Assembly (NCBI GenBank): GCA_947095535.1 | Contig: OX352774.1 | Location: 112,781,996-112,845,995, forward strand | Length of the DNA stretch: 64,000 nucleotides | From: Poecilobothrus nobilitatus | Lineage: Eukaryota; Arthropoda; Insecta; Diptera; Dolichopodidae | Direction of reading: 5' to 3' | Shown: positions 35,947-48,599 of the stretch, in pieces | Layout: each line of letters starts with the position of its first letter | How positions within the stretch are numbered: the first letter of the stretch is position 1 | Notes under the pieces: generated by a model | Told to the model about the DNA's origin: nothing | The model's input: only the letters and a program-made list of their open reading frames with translations | Databases searched by the model: none | Made by a program: the position numbers and the translations under genes

Positions 35947-37477
35947 TTTATGTCATAAATAGCTGCGAATATATTACGATAAGGTGATAATATATTATTA
36001 CCAAAATACATTCACTCACATTCATATTCACATAATAGTACCTATATACAGCTGATGTACGTGAAAACTTTTTTATGACTTTTTCTCATTTTCATTATCG
36101 TTAGTTTTAGGGTTTTTTTTTATGTTTAACATCACTTGTTTTTTGTTTTGTTGTTGTTGGCCTAAATAACTCTTATAATATATTTTGTTTTCAAATTTAT
36201 TTTACAGATAAATTTTTGTTTTTTTTTGTGTTTTAATAATACTGAAATTGAAAATTACTAAGAATTAGAAAAATGTAGAAAAAAAAGGATCATAAACATA
36301 AAATTGATGGAAACGAAAAAAAAAAAAACCTTTACATTTTTTAATAAATCAATCAGAAAATAATAGTCGACAAAACTGAAAATGACATAAAATTAAGTTA
36401 TTTTTACAGCTGTATAGGTACAAAATTTTAGGGTAACTGTGTATGATGTAAAACTATTAAGGAATAGGTTGCTAATAAATTAAAACGGTTTACCGCAACT
36501 AAACTACAGCAAGTAAGATTATACTGTAATTAAGCAAAAAAAGAAGAAAAAACAAAATCAAAATTAGACCTAGTTCCTTCCCTTTTGTTGTATTCATTTT
36601 TTGTTGTTTTTATTCTATTTTTATTTTCTTCTTTTAAATTTTTCTTAAGTTTTTCCTTTCCCCTATTTTTATAAAGGGAAAAACTTGTTTAAATTATAAA
36701 AATTGCGATAAGAGTTTTATTATCATGTTCTTTTATATTTTCGTATATAATAAATCCAAAATTAGTTGATGTGTTATGGAAATATTAAATTTTTGTCGCT
36801 TTAATAATGATCTTGTCGATTAAAGATTTTTTGTTATAACGGCAAATAGTGGTATCTTTTTTTTTTTTTTTTTTAAATCTAATCGCTTGAGTTTTAATTA
36901 ACTGGAATATAATAATATATTATGTAATTCGAATATGATGAAGCAAATTTAATAGTTTTTTAAGCTGAATACCTATTAATCTTCTTATACTATAATTTTA
37001 ATTATAGCAGTACCAGTCAATGGCATTGTCTTTCTTTTTCTTTTTTTGAATGAGAAGGTTTTTGCCATTTTTGTACTGTTATAATGTAATTTTATACTGA
37101 AAACTATAATAGAGGACTAAATATATCTAATCAATTAGATACCATAATTTTAGTACTTCATAAGTTACGATAGAATCATATGGAAGGGGAAATTTTAACA
37201 ATAAATTTAAAAGCATGACAGTAATACTGTCTTTAATTATACTTATATTAAATAACAGCTGGGGTGCATCCGTACATTAGCTTTACTTCCTGTTGGAAAC
37301 TAAGAATAAGAATGTCTCAGAATAACTATAAGAATATATTATTTTTTTGAGAATAAAATAATTAATATATTTTTTTCAGAGAATATAATATCTTTATTGT
37401 TTAGATTATTAACAGATCATTAGTGATATTGATTGATATTACCTATATATCTGTATATATTATTTATGCACTATACA
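35947..37477. other. AT-rich stretch without recognised features
   Basis: A less AT-rich patch near 37255-37320 has no recognised content. Confidence 0.45.
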
Positions 37478-37530
37478 CAGTTACACGTGCAGTTACACGT
37501 GTGCAGTTACACATGTTGCAGTTACACGTG
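37478..37530 (+). repeat. Short minisatellite of CAGTTACACGTG
   Basis: Four tandem units of 12-15 nt, starting at 37478, 37490, 37504 and 37519. Three contain CACGTG, the E-box palindrome. It arose at the Helentron C site that reads AAGTTACAGGTGTC in other copies and runs straight into C-family sequence (TCTAAAAATAGC). Confidence 0.85.
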
Positions 37531-38300
37531 TCTAAAAATAGCAAATTTTAAATATTTGAACCCTCATAGCTCTTAACTATATGTGAACTCTACTAGCTCC
37601 TATCCGTCTGTGGTAGAAAAAACTTCTAAACTACTTAATTAATTCTAAAAGTTCTTTCTGGTCTCAAAACTATAAGTTCCTATCGAAAACGCGTCGGAGC
37701 TATAAAAAAAGAAATATCATGCAAAATTTGGTTTTAACAAAACGGTAAATTTAAATAGTAAATTGCAAAATATTGCATAATTTTGATATTGTTTTTATAC
37801 AGGTAAGAAAATGTCAGGTTATCTGGTGTTTATATATTGCAAGATTACTATTCAGAGCCTGAGATATAAACATCTCAAAATAGGGCTTTTTTGCAATTTT
37901 GAGGAGTTGTAATTTCGTAACCCCATACAATTAAAAGGAACCTTTACCACACGTAAATATATATTAGTGAAGCTTTAATTTTTATGTCTTGTCGAAGAAA
38001 ATTGTGTAGTTACAGATATTAAAAAAATAGCAAATTTTCAATTTTTGAGCCGTAATAGCTCATAAACAGCTCATAAACAGTGGTTGGTTCAAAAAAATTT
38101 CTGAAGAAACTCATACCAATTCGAAGTTCTTTCTTCTTCAAAATTTGAAGTCTATGCAGGTAGAAATATCATGAAAAATTTTGTATCCACATAACGACAA
38201 ATTTAAATAATATTTAAATATTGACTTACAAATATAAAACACATTCCTGTCAAATGCGCTTTCAGATTGACAAAATCTTAAACAATATCGCAGGTTCTGT
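37519..38300 (+). mobile_element. Helentron C internal fragment, two body units
   Basis: Contains two copies of the body block: TAAAAATAGCAAATTTT near 37533 and TAGCAAATTTTCAATTTTTG near 38027. Between them lies the conserved CACACGTAAATATATATTAG, CTTTAATTTTTATGTCTTG. Both ends, including the GGAC run, are missing. Its dimeric body is like the copy at 51474. Confidence 0.7.
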
Positions 38301-38339
38301 TTAATATTTTTTCAATTTAAAAACTGATAAACAACAGGA

Positions 38340-38530
38340 CAATTTTTTACCTTTATTTACTAAAGTTTTGTAAGATTTTCTTTCCTTCAATCTCCGGAAC
38401 GTTTGTAGATAGAGCCTTCAAATTTTAGGAGAAGAAAAAATTGTAAGAAATAACATTTAATTGCCATAAAAATATTTTATTTCACTCCCTCTTTAAGAAC
38501 TGTTGGACTTAATTTTTAGGGTCCCAAATT
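38340..38530 (-). mobile_element. Inverted Helentron C fragment
   Basis: Diverged reverse-oriented body sequence: CTCCGGAACGTTTGTAGATA, CCTTCAAATTTTAGGAGAAG, CCCTCTTTAAGAACTGTTGG, matching the minus-strand body at 31640-31770. With the fragment just upstream it makes an interrupted inverted repeat. Confidence 0.6.
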
Positions 38531-38611
38531 TTTTTGTTTAGAATGAAATTTTTAAATATTTTGTCTGATTTTACAGAACTTTAAATAAAGCTGATAAAAC
38601 TTTCACTCGAA

Positions 38612-38692
38612 TTTATTATTATTATTATTATATTTATATAATATTTATATAATAATTTATTATTATATTTATTTATATTATTTATGTAATGT
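38612..38692. repeat. (TTA)n/(TATTTA)n microsatellite
   Basis: Irregular ATT/TTA and ATTTATATAAT repeats. Confidence 0.8.
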
Positions 38693-39439
38693 CCGGCTAA
38701 AAAATCAACCGAGGAATTTTTTTTAAAGATGGTGGTGGTTAATAGCTGAACATGGTCGTTGATAGCTGCTCTGCTCTCTTTACTTTACTTTTAATTTAAA
38801 TACTAGTAAAAATATCTGTCCAGTTTATGCACACAACTCTATTTATTCATTTGAATAAAAAACTACTATAATCTCCATATTAGTATTCATGTTATTAAAT
38901 GTTTCACCACAATTTCATAGTCATTTTCTAATCATTTATAATTTACTTCCTTAACAATAGCTAAAAATTTAAAGTTTAGCATTTATATTGAGTAAATTGT
39001 AAAAATAAATTTAGATTTAAAAGATAAGAAAAAAAATCACATCTTCTGTCTTTATTATGAAGAAAAAAAAAATGATTCCACTACTACACCATAAAATATG
39101 GGGCCATGAAATAAGGCCCTTACGAAATAAGACCCCGTAATGTTTTTTCTCATAGTAATTGAGAGATAAAGCCCCCGGGGGTCTTATTTCTCTTGCAATT
39201 TAATCTCCGACTTCTTGAGGAATAAAGCCCCGAGGTGTTATTTCTCTGTTAATTTAATATTCGACTTCTTGAGAAATAACACCGCGGGACTTTATTTCTC
39301 AATTACTATTAGAAATAACACCTCAGACTCTTATTTCTCATAGTTTCTATATAATTTGAGTTGGATTGGCACTATGGAGATTTATTTTTTGATTTTTTTT
39401 TCAGGTAGATTAGGATAACCAAACTGACTTAAAAAAAGA

Positions 39440-39513
39440 AGTATATATTGCCCTTTTCCAGAATATTATTTGATAGAACACCATATGTATATTCTGGAAA
39501 AGGGCAATATACT
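39440..39513. repeat. Central hairpin of P2
   Basis: TTGCCCTTTTCCAGAATAT pairs with ATATTCTGGAAAAGGGCAA across a ~24-nt loop, extended outside by AGTATA/TATACT with a slight offset. It is two copies of the shared core motif in inverted orientation. Confidence 0.9.
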
Positions 39514-39773
39514 TTTTTTTTAATTCAGTTTCGTAATCTTTCTGAATGTTGTTTATTACTTTATTATAAAGTTTTTATTTTTGAAATTTTTTCAGCTTTT
39601 AGTATTACAAAAATGGATTTTATTACACATGTAATTGAGAATGAAAATTAACACACCGGCGCTTTATTTCTCAAAAAGTCGAAAGAGAAATAACACCCCT
39701 GATCTTATTTTTCAAATTTTGCGGTGTTATTACATATGAGAAATAAGAACCTGCGGTGTTGATATGTAATATA

Positions 39774-39859
39774 ATGATATAAAATTATTGTTGACACCAA
39801 TTTCTTTTGTTGTTTTGACATTCGCTCATACCGACATGGTTTTTTCATAAAATTTTTTT
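39774..39859 (+). repeat. 86-bp repeat, copy 1 (inside P2)
   Basis: ATGATATAAAATTATTG ... CATTCGCTCATACCGACATGG ends at a T-run. It recurs at 40215-40300 with about two substitutions. Confidence 0.92.
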
Positions 39860-40214
39860 CATTGAATGAAAAATAGCACCTCGATGGTCTTATTTTGCAG
39901 GGCCTTATTTCATGCCTTCATAAAATACTTGAAATATCATTAATAAATTTTAAAAATAAAACCTGATAAGCGTAACAAGTGAATTATTAGTTCTATGTCT
40001 ATATGAAAAAGCGACACAAAAGTATAAAATTATTTTTAACAAAACATTTTTAAACTTCAATGTTCTCTTAAATAAAAAAAAAATAGAGAATTACTTCTAT
40101 ATTTTTTCAATAGATGTCGTCCATGGATCATTCTTAAAATTATAATATTTTCTTTAAGAAAATTTACAAGAATATCCCGTCATGATATGATAATATTTCG
40201 TTTTTTAATGAAAA

Positions 40215-40300
40215 ATGATATAAAATTATTGTTGACACCAGTTTCTTTTGTTGTTTTGACATTCGCTCATACCGACATGGTTTCTTCATAAAATTTTTTT
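40215..40300 (+). repeat. 86-bp repeat, copy 2 (outside P2)
   Basis: Offset 441 bp from copy 1, same orientation, lying about 290 bp beyond the right end of P2. No gene signature. Confidence 0.92.
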
Positions 40301-40831
40301 TATTAATTTTTATTTTTTATTATTCTTTTAAAAGAACAAAAAGAAAAGATCCCTACAGACAACAGAATTTGTGGGGGAAAAACTTTTTTTTTTTTTGGAT
40401 TTTTTTTTTTAAAGAATTTAAAATAAAAATTTATTCTAAAAACACCTGTGAAGATTTTATTTTTTATTATAACATGATAACGGGAAATTCTTTAAAGTAT
40501 ATAATATGTATACATTTTAAAAAAAAATGTTACTTTTTTTCTTTTTTAAGTAATAATTCTAGTGTAACATGTTCTTTTAGATTAAGAAATATGGCACGTT
40601 TAAAACTTGCTATACAAATTTTTATTTTATTTTTTTTTTTGATGTAAGAAAACCTACACAAAATTTTATTTAAAAAATCTTGTGAAGAATTCATAATTAA
40701 ATTAGCTAATATTGTGCTAAAAAGTAGATTGAAAGGTGGTAATGGTAAAGACCTTAAATTTAAATTCATATTTGAAAATTTTACATCAAGGAACTTTTAC
40801 ATTATATAATAAAAATACTTAAAAAATGCTT
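40301..40831. other. AT-rich stretch without recognised features
   Basis: T- and A-runs. Overlapping open frames on both strands (up to 92 codons) are low-complexity and rejected. Confidence 0.5.
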
Positions 40832-41362
40832 TTTTTTTCCTAAGGAAGGTGGAAATTTTCAAAGACACCAAGAATTACCCCTAGGTAGTGTCAGATTCTT
40901 ACTGACTAAACCCATCTGCCCCTTTAGCCAACATAATGGGATGAAATCCTTACCTGGTACCGCATTATATTGGCTAGGAAGTAGGGATAGGGAAGGATAG
41001 GAAATGAATGCGCAAACAATGAATCTGTCTAATATTATTACTATTTTTCTAACAGTGACTATAGCTGTTACAACAGCAGCTATTATTGTAGCGGCTATTA
41101 TTATTGGTATTAGTATTCCTTATGCCCTGCCACTGTAGCAGCTATTATTATTGGTATTAGTATTCCTTATTAATATAATTATTATTTTACTACAGAGTCA
41201 GGGCCATCAGTGGATTACAAAGTCCAGTAGTATATAACACCTTCCTGCATGATATAACCTAAGATAGCTTTAATGTACCAGCTATTATTATTTTTACGGA
41301 GTTTGAATCCAAGACCCTCCGATTTAAAGGTTGGCGACTTAACGACTACGCCCTGAGTCAGT
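40832..41362 (-). mobile_element. Long tRNA-headed SINE (~0.53 kb)
   Basis: On the minus strand the head is GACTCAGGGCGTAGTCGTTA (box A region 41338-41352), then box B-like GGATTCAAACTCC (41310-41298). A body of about 400 bp includes a TAATAATAGCTG-rich microsatellite and a 47-bp direct duplication (41088-41170). The conserved tail CTTGGTGTCTTTGAAAATTT, CCACCTTCCTTAGG leads to a T-run on the plus strand (the A tail). The head matches 9204-9300; the tail matches the 3' domain at 7230 and 25212. No TSD was found, and the middle might be a composite. Confidence 0.65.
41088..41170. repeat. 47-bp tandem duplication in the SINE body
   Basis: GCTATTATTATTGGTATTAG followed by TATTCCTTAT occurs twice, offset 47 bp, with one difference in the lead-in (GTAGCGG/GTAGCAG). 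Confidence 0.85.
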
Positions 41363-44350
41363 CTTTTTGTCAGTCGAAATTATTTCACTATTTAAATGGA
41401 TTAAAATCGGGTTTAAAAGAAATTAACATAATATTCCAAATAGATTTAATCAGCTGATTATTTATAATCTTTATATTTCATTTAACAGAATATACCTGTA
41501 TGGGTTGTGCCAAACAGAAATTATATTTTTTTACTCAATAAATCTAATATAATAATAATATAATAATTTTGTGCATAAAAACTATAAATAAAAACAATTT
41601 TTTACTCAATAAATCTAATAAAGATGTTCCAAAAACTTACGGTTGAAAAAATTCAAGAAACATAATGTTTTATAGTATATGTGAAAGAGCAATCTTCATC
41701 GGGATTTCTAGATTGTATACACAGCAGCTATTAGTAACCAGGTTTCTAAAACAATAAACTCAAAAGTTTTGAAGTTAATTTAATAATATAAAAGTGTTTA
41801 AAAACAGTTGAGATCTATTCATTGGATGAACTTTTGATATAAATAACTGTGAGCTGTAATAGTAAAGAAAGAAATCTATTGATCGTTTGAAAAGGTAACA
41901 CAATGTCTAGTTACAGGGGTAATTATTTCTTTTGGGAATTCCTATCATATTTAAAAAAATAACAAAATAAGTCTAAAGTAAGTCTCTATCTTTTGTCTAA
42001 ACATATTTTTTTTAAATGTTAACACTATATTACTTTACATAAAAAAATACACTTTGACGCTACAAAAGAATGAACACAAAATAAATTTGTATCGATATTC
42101 AATCCACTTTTGACTGATCAGCTGGTTAACAAAGGAACACATTCGAAAAACTCATATGATAAATATACATATACATATGTATGTAATTCGAAGTGGCCAT
42201 TAGAATGTACATTATTTATTGAAGTTAGAAAATTTATTAACGCTCTTTATAAACGCTTTCAGAGCATCAAACTTTTTAAACGCTCAAAATTTATATAAGC
42301 ACTCTTAAAAAATCAAAATTGGCTTTTCCAATTTTTAATATTAAGAAATTTAATTGGATACCCCCATTTCGTTTATAAAGTTCCACAAATGTTAATCTGG
42401 TTTTGAAGAGGTTTTCGAATTTCAGATTATTTTATTCGATTTGACTGCTTTCCGACAAAGTTAAATAATCGAAAGCTTGATGTTTTCGATTGCATAACCG
42501 TATTAATGCAGCGGCAATTACCTTTTTTTCAATATCATGGAACCTATAAATAATTCAAATATCTCTCCGCCATTGAAACATTAGTTGATTGTAATTTTGT
42601 TCGTTTTCCACCGTTCGAAAAAAAACCTACCTACCTATATAAATTTCCTTAAGAATTTTAATATTTTGTTATAAATTTTAAAAATGTTTCAAAAAAATGA
42701 AGACATAAAAAAAATGTTTTTCTTTTTGCATAATTTTAAAATTCATATATTATTTATATTGTCATTCAAACGGTTTTATAATCTGAACTAAATAAAAGTT
42801 TAGAATTAGCATTTATTTTTCAATAAATAAATTTTAAATAATAAATTAAAATAATAACAATGAATTATTATGACATATTTTCTCTCCTGTTTAAATTTTA
42901 AATGTTTGAAGCCATATTAAAACTCTTGAGAATTTTCCTATTATTTCGGAAGCGGAAGCTAAATTTCTTTTAAATTTAGGAAAACGGAACTTAAATTCTT
43001 GTTTTTTTTTTATAATGAAGTTTTTCAAAAAAATTTTTCCGTTTAGATAATATTATTTATTTTCTTACTTTACGACTTCTTATTTTTATAGTCGCATAAC
43101 CTCTCCTCTTTTTATAGCTTTTGGGGCTCTTTTCATAGCTGTTTATTCTATTCTTTTTCCGTTCAAAAAGCGCAAAAAAAGAGAAAGTGGGAATATTTAA
43201 AACAGTTTCTTTTAATTTATAAATAAACATAATCATCAAAATAATCTTCAAATAATATTTCTTTATAAATAATAAAATAATAAAATAAAAAAAAAATTAT
43301 TTTCTTTTTTATTGCCTATACATTTTTTGTTCAAAATATGTGCAGTGCCCCATATAAGAATTAACAATAAAAACAACTTAACAATAATTTTTATATCTAT
43401 TAAATTTCTAATAATTGGAATTTAATACCTATTTTAAGAAAAAAATTTGTTTTTCTTATCCACTTTTCTTATCCGCATATTATGAGTCATTGATTATATA
43501 TTTTTTATTAAGTATCAGTTTCTGTAATCATTAGTTTCACTAAGTCACTATTGGTTACTCGGCTGTAACTTATGTGTAAAACTATGAAACCTAAATATTG
43601 TTTTTATCCTGTGCACCATCTATTGTCTTGTACAAGATTTATTTTATATTTATTTTATTATATAATCACGGTATGATATAAATTATTGCATATTATTAAA
43701 TTGTTAAACTTATTTTTTATTTAATTATAATTTTTATACTAATTATGTGTATAATAAGATAAATCTATATATATATATTTTTTTTAACTACAAAATCCCA
43801 GCCAAAGATTGAATCTGAGGCTTTGTGAATGTAATATAATAATTTATGACTTAATCAACACAATCATTGGAACTGTTAACCTACTGAATTATCAACTCTA
43901 ACAAAAATAAAAATAATAACAATAGTTTAAGAATTTTCAGTAGAACGGCAAACGCGCAATTTTTTTGCGACAAGAATGCCATTTTTTATGTTCAAAATTT
44001 ATTTAAATTTTTATGGGCGATTTTACGATAAATTAAGAGAATATTTAGATTTTTTTAATTTATTTATTTAGCTATTAATATTACAAAATCATATTTAATG
44101 CTAAAAATAAGTCAAATGACACTACAGACAAATTAAATAGTTTGACACGTTCCCTGAATGTTACAATATATATATATACATATATTATAGGTATATATAT
44201 ATAGTAATTTCTATATAATAGTATACCTATTTATAGTAATTTCATAACCGTTAATAATAATTCAGAGCAAGACTAATATTTAAAGGTTTCACTAGACAGG
44301 CGATTTCTTGAGGATGAAACATTTTTTTCCTTAAATCTAGCTTATCTCCT
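41363..44350. other. AT-rich stretch; microsatellites only
   Basis: (TA)n runs near 44165-44205. A less AT-rich segment at 42340-42560 is unrecognised. Open frames of 62-64 codons fit chance. Confidence 0.45.
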
Positions 44351-44655
44351 GGGAGCGCGCCATATGCCGTAGTTTTGTCATATTTTTACAATATGTTAAC
44401 CATATAATTAAAATAGATTTTAGACTGAGATTACCAGATCAGGGTTTTAATAATTTGTTTAGCAGAAGTTTGGGTGTCGCAGTCATTAAATATTTAGAAT
44501 TTATTACAAATGTAATCCAGTCAAATGAAATACAGTGAAATAAAATATAATCAAATGACATACAGTCAAACAAAAATACAGTCAAGTGAAATACAGTCAA
44601 GTAACATAATATACTCAAATGAAATATAGTCTTGTGATAGTAACCCATATCTTCT
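44351..44655. mobile_element. Palindrome-armed element P3, sister of P1
   Basis: Left end GGGAGCGCGCCATATGCC and right end TTGTGATAGTAACCC match the P1 ends. The body is 44351-44647, with an imperfect 8-bp TSD: TATCTCCT just left and TATCTTCT at 44648-44655. The right arm is a row of TCAAATGAAATACAG words (several variants); the left arm is eroded. The centre keeps AGATTTTAGACT...CAGGGTTTTA, related to the P1 core. Older than P1. Confidence 0.7.
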
Positions 44656-45926
44656 TTAATTTTTAGAGAGTTGATATGGATATTTTTAAAAATTTAACAA
44701 AAACTCTACTCTAAAATCTCCGTCAATATTATAAAATTTGCAAAAAGTACGATATCTCTAAATTTGCAAATAGTACGATATAGGATGAAGTATGACAGAT
44801 GCGTAGGCAGGTTTATGATCTTAACAGTAGAACAAATTAGCAATCAAACTAAACAAAAGAATAAAGCAACTAAAGCAAAATTAAACTAAAAAATTCAATA
44901 AAAAAAAATTTTTTTAGATACTAAATATCAAAAATATATTCACTAGTCACTATTATGCTTACGTCTAAGTTCCCAAAAATCGTATCTAGGAAAAATACCC
45001 CTAAAAAGTTATTCGGCGACGTCTATTTTTAAGAGTTTGGGAAATGATACAGATAAGTCATTTAATATAATATAAAGCTATATTATATTCTTTTTATCCA
45101 ATAATAGATATAGTGTAAAGTTCTTTAACATATTTATATTCGTTCATATTAAAAATTGTGATGTATTATACTCGTACAATTCATTTTTATAAACAATCAT
45201 TTTAATATTTTGTTGCAGTTTTCAGTGATATTTGAACAAAAGGTTATTCACATCAGTTTTACCATACAAAATACAAATCCCATTGTACAAATTTTTTATT
45301 TTGAAAAAAAAAACAAAAGGTATCTATATAAAATTATACAGGTAGTATTGTTACCGTAGTAAATTGTACCCCTGATATTTAAGTTAAATAATAATCGTAT
45401 CTACTTTTTATTTTATAGATATTTCAATAAAATCATCCCCATTGATTAAAAAAAAAAATAATAAAATAAATAAATAAAGATACCTACCTGTAATGCATGA
45501 CTTCTTCTCCTTCCACAAACCGTATTCCGGGTGTAGTCACATTATAATATTAATATGTACATAATATTAATATAAAAAACCTTTCAATTCTTCTTGAAAA
45601 TGTGCTTTTATTATTACTTCGCCTTATTTAATCAATACCACATTAAATGTAAAGTTTATTCCATTGTGGTTTTAAACATAATTATATTTTGCATAAAATG
45701 CTTATTCTTTAGTTGATTTCATTTCATTTCATTTCATGATTTCTTTTTTAATTTTATCAACCGTAAATTTTACTTTATTATAACCCCATAACCCTACAAA
45801 TATTTTCAATTTTCAAAATGTGTTTTTATTTTATACGTTTAGCATGATGTACTTGTAGCTCTTGACATTTTAATAAAACAAATTTAATATTTTCTGAAAA
45901 AAGATTGTAAATTTTTTTAATAAAAT
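44656..45926. other. AT-rich stretch without recognised features
   Basis: Nothing recognised; (ATTTC)n-like short run at 45718-45737. Confidence 0.5.
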
Positions 45927-46129
45927 AAATTTAGATTTTAGGGGGTAAGAGCGTATATACAATACACTGTAAACACCGAGGGAGTGTGGGTTTGAATGGG
46001 TTTCACACACGTCGTAAGAGTTATTCCGCCTTACGACATTTACAGCCACGGCTGAACAGGAAAGGATGTGTAATTTCCTGTCCACATTTATGTGGCAGAG
46101 AAGTGCATTAAAAAAAAATTTAGATTTTA
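45927..46129 (+). mobile_element. tRNA-derived SINE, 5'-truncated, 14-bp TSD
   Basis: Perfect direct repeats AAATTTAGATTTTA at 45927-45940 and 46116-46129. The element starts at GGGGGTAAGAGCGTATA inside the tRNA-like head, so box A is partly lost. It keeps the box B region (GGGTTTGAAT with an insertion), CACACACGTCGTAAGAG, TTACAGCCACGGCTGAA and the tail CCACATTTATGTGGCAGAG. It carries the full body that the copy at 1891 lacks. The 5' truncation suggests incomplete reverse transcription. Confidence 0.88.
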
Positions 46130-47591
46130 TCCCATTTCAAACATTAGAATTAAAATTATCATGGCTAAAGACAAATAGTAGCAGTACCAGTTAACAATAA
46201 TACCAGTCCATTAAGGAATTCCAAGTAATAGTTTTGCAGACACCGAATGAAACAAGGCCACATAAAAGCCTGTTATAAGAATGACAGTTAACTATTATCT
46301 ATTTCCATATTACTTGTATAGAGTTTTATAAAAGCAAAAATCATAATCGGAAAACGAAGGCTATAATATAGAATAAATTAAACACTTTCAGTAAGCTTCA
46401 CTCTGCTGAGGTAAAAAACATAAACCTGTCTTAGAGGAACAGATCGAAAGGCATCAAATTAATAAGAATATGACTTGAATGTACTCTCTATATAAATAAG
46501 TACATTTTCCGCTTCTGGCGAAAACTTACAACATCTGCAATAGTACACTAACTATCATAACAAGCATATTGTAGAAGAATTCCAAGGACAACAAAAGCAC
46601 TGGAATCAACTTGAATAAGCACTTCGGAATTCGAAACATTACGCATAAAGAATAATGTAACTTTCAGTATTTGATACTCCAAATATTTTGTAATTCTTTT
46701 TTTAGCTTTGTGTTTTACATCTAAGTTTATAGTAATATAAATTTTAACCATAAAAGTATTATAACAACTTTGTAAGTCAGACCCTCGATAATGTCTTGTA
46801 GTCAAAAGGTTCAAACTCTATCTAATAGCTTAGTTTTAAAATTATATTGGTTCAGTACAAAAAGCTATAAATAAGCTGTAGTTGAAGTTTTAAGATGAAG
46901 AGTTGGTTTGAAGTTATCTTGAAGACAGCTGACAGAACCAGAAAAAATTCACATTAAAAATGTTATATTTAGTGCATTACTGATCTTGTAATAGTAAAAT
47001 ATACAACCACAATATTTTCGTAGGCTCCATTAAACGACAAAACGAAAATTTAAAAGTCATGTATAAACAAAGAAAAGTCTTTATTATGTTTATTGGAGTT
47101 TTTTTGCGATGAAGTTTTGAGTAATTTTGTAAGAAAGGATATTCCTGAAATGATAGAAAATGAGTCGTTCTATCAAGGAAATGAAATGCTATATCAATAA
47201 AGAAAATTCTAAAATGAAAATGATTTGATGAGTTACTAATGATAGAAAAAACTAAAGATCGAAAATTTTCTAATAATTGTAAATTTGTTAAACAACAAAA
47301 TTTAAATGTTTCTCTTAAAAATTAATACTTTGTTCCTATATCCTTCAGAGAACCATTTTGTTTTATTTGTGTTGGAATAACAAGATAATATTAAATTTAA
47401 GACCTTAACAGATTCCTTGTAGCTTTTTATTTCTAATTCAAACATAATATGAAATAAATTAATTTCTAAATCGTAATCGTTTACCAAGTAAATGACAAAA
47501 GCAAATTATTAGTACTACAAAAATAATTATAAGTATAGGAAAACAAACCTTTCTAAAGTTAGTTATATAATATGTACCTAATTATTTTAAA
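46130..47591. other. AT-rich stretch without recognised features
   Basis: No supported feature. Confidence 0.5.
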
Positions 47592-47930
47592 CACATTTTT
47601 CAAAAAAAATGTACTTATTAGTTTCACTCTGTCCATTTTATCCGTCTATCCTATCGTTTACAAAACTTTTTCACGCTTTAACATGAGATAATGAAATTGT
47701 AAAGGTCTCTTAGAAAAATTAATATTATTGAACAACTTTTTTTATGTAACGCCACCTAACATTACAGAGTTACAACACCTTAAATTTGAAAAAAAATTAT
47801 TTTCAAATTTAAATATATCAGATTCTGCTTAAAATTTTTTCAATATAAAATTTCTCCTACTTAAGAACTATTTGGGGCGCAAAAACTTAAAATTCCCTAT
47901 TTTTAGACATCTGAAACTTAGGCAAATAAT
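47592..47930 (-). mobile_element. Helentron C, internally deleted copy (reversed)
   Basis: Begins ACATTTTTCAAAAAAAATGT, GTTTCACTCTGTCC. The GGAC run is eroded to CATTTTATCCGTCTATCC. It goes from the microsatellite side to CCTATTTTTAGACATCTGAA with about half the body missing and no start hairpin. Confidence 0.7.
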
Positions 47931-48599
47931 ATTATAACATGTCGTCTTATCGGAAATGCTATGTGTTCAACACGGTCTGAAATGACAAAAAAAATTTTTG
48001 ACGATGTGTTATGATCAAAAATCGTTTGACAATGTATTTGCGATGTTGTAAACACTGAATTGTCAGTCAAATTAAGCATTGAAAATTTTTTGTGCACTCA
48101 TTTTAAAAAATCGTCTAATCTAGGCAAGTTTTCATGAAAATAAAAAAAAAAAAATGTTCAGTCATTTTTAAATTGTTATAAATCTAAACTTTAATTTCAA
48201 TTCCACAAAAAGCGGTCATCGCATAATTTACGATCGAAAACGTCAAATAAAACATTGTGTTATTGTTGCAATATTTGTCACTGTACTAAATCAGTTTCTA
48301 TTGTAAACGGATTTACAGAAAAATCAAATAATATGGACTCAATTAGCAAAATTGATTCGATGTCTTACAAGATTTCCAACAAAATATGAATTTCCTCGTT
48401 GTAAATAGGTCTTAAAGAGAAACTTAGACTATTCATTTATCCCATTAGAATATAGCTGATATTGCATTTTTGTTTGTTTGAAGATTGAAGTGTTGAAGGT
48501 AAAATAATACTTAGGCTAAATTGCCCATCACGCAATCATTGAAAATAAATTATAGAAATAGAAAATAAAGGAAAATAAAAGAATAATAACTGAGAGATT
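47931..48599. other. Unrecognised stretch
   Basis: Less AT-rich in places (for example CTTATCGGAAATGCTATGTG near 47945). No feature assigned. Confidence 0.4.

Larger units (their letters stand above)
39090..39927. mobile_element. Palindrome-armed element P2 with 8-9 bp TSD
   Basis: Flanked by CATAAAATA at 39090-39098 and 39919-39927. The terminal inverted repeats are imperfect: GGGGCCATGAAATAAGGCCC on the left, and the right end GGGCCTTATTTCATGCC is its complement. The left arm is a series of ~30-bp palindromes (AATAAAGCCCC/GGGGTCTTATTTC and variants) spaced by GACTTCTTGAG-type linkers. The right arm has fewer. The centre is a long hairpin with TTTTCCAGAATATT, the motif shared with the elements at 22.9 and 61.4 kb. 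Non-coding. Confidence 0.8.

Noticed and set aside
40369..40769. Overlapping 92- and 79-codon frames on opposite strands
   Set aside because: Low-complexity, T- and A-run based; expected by chance at this composition.
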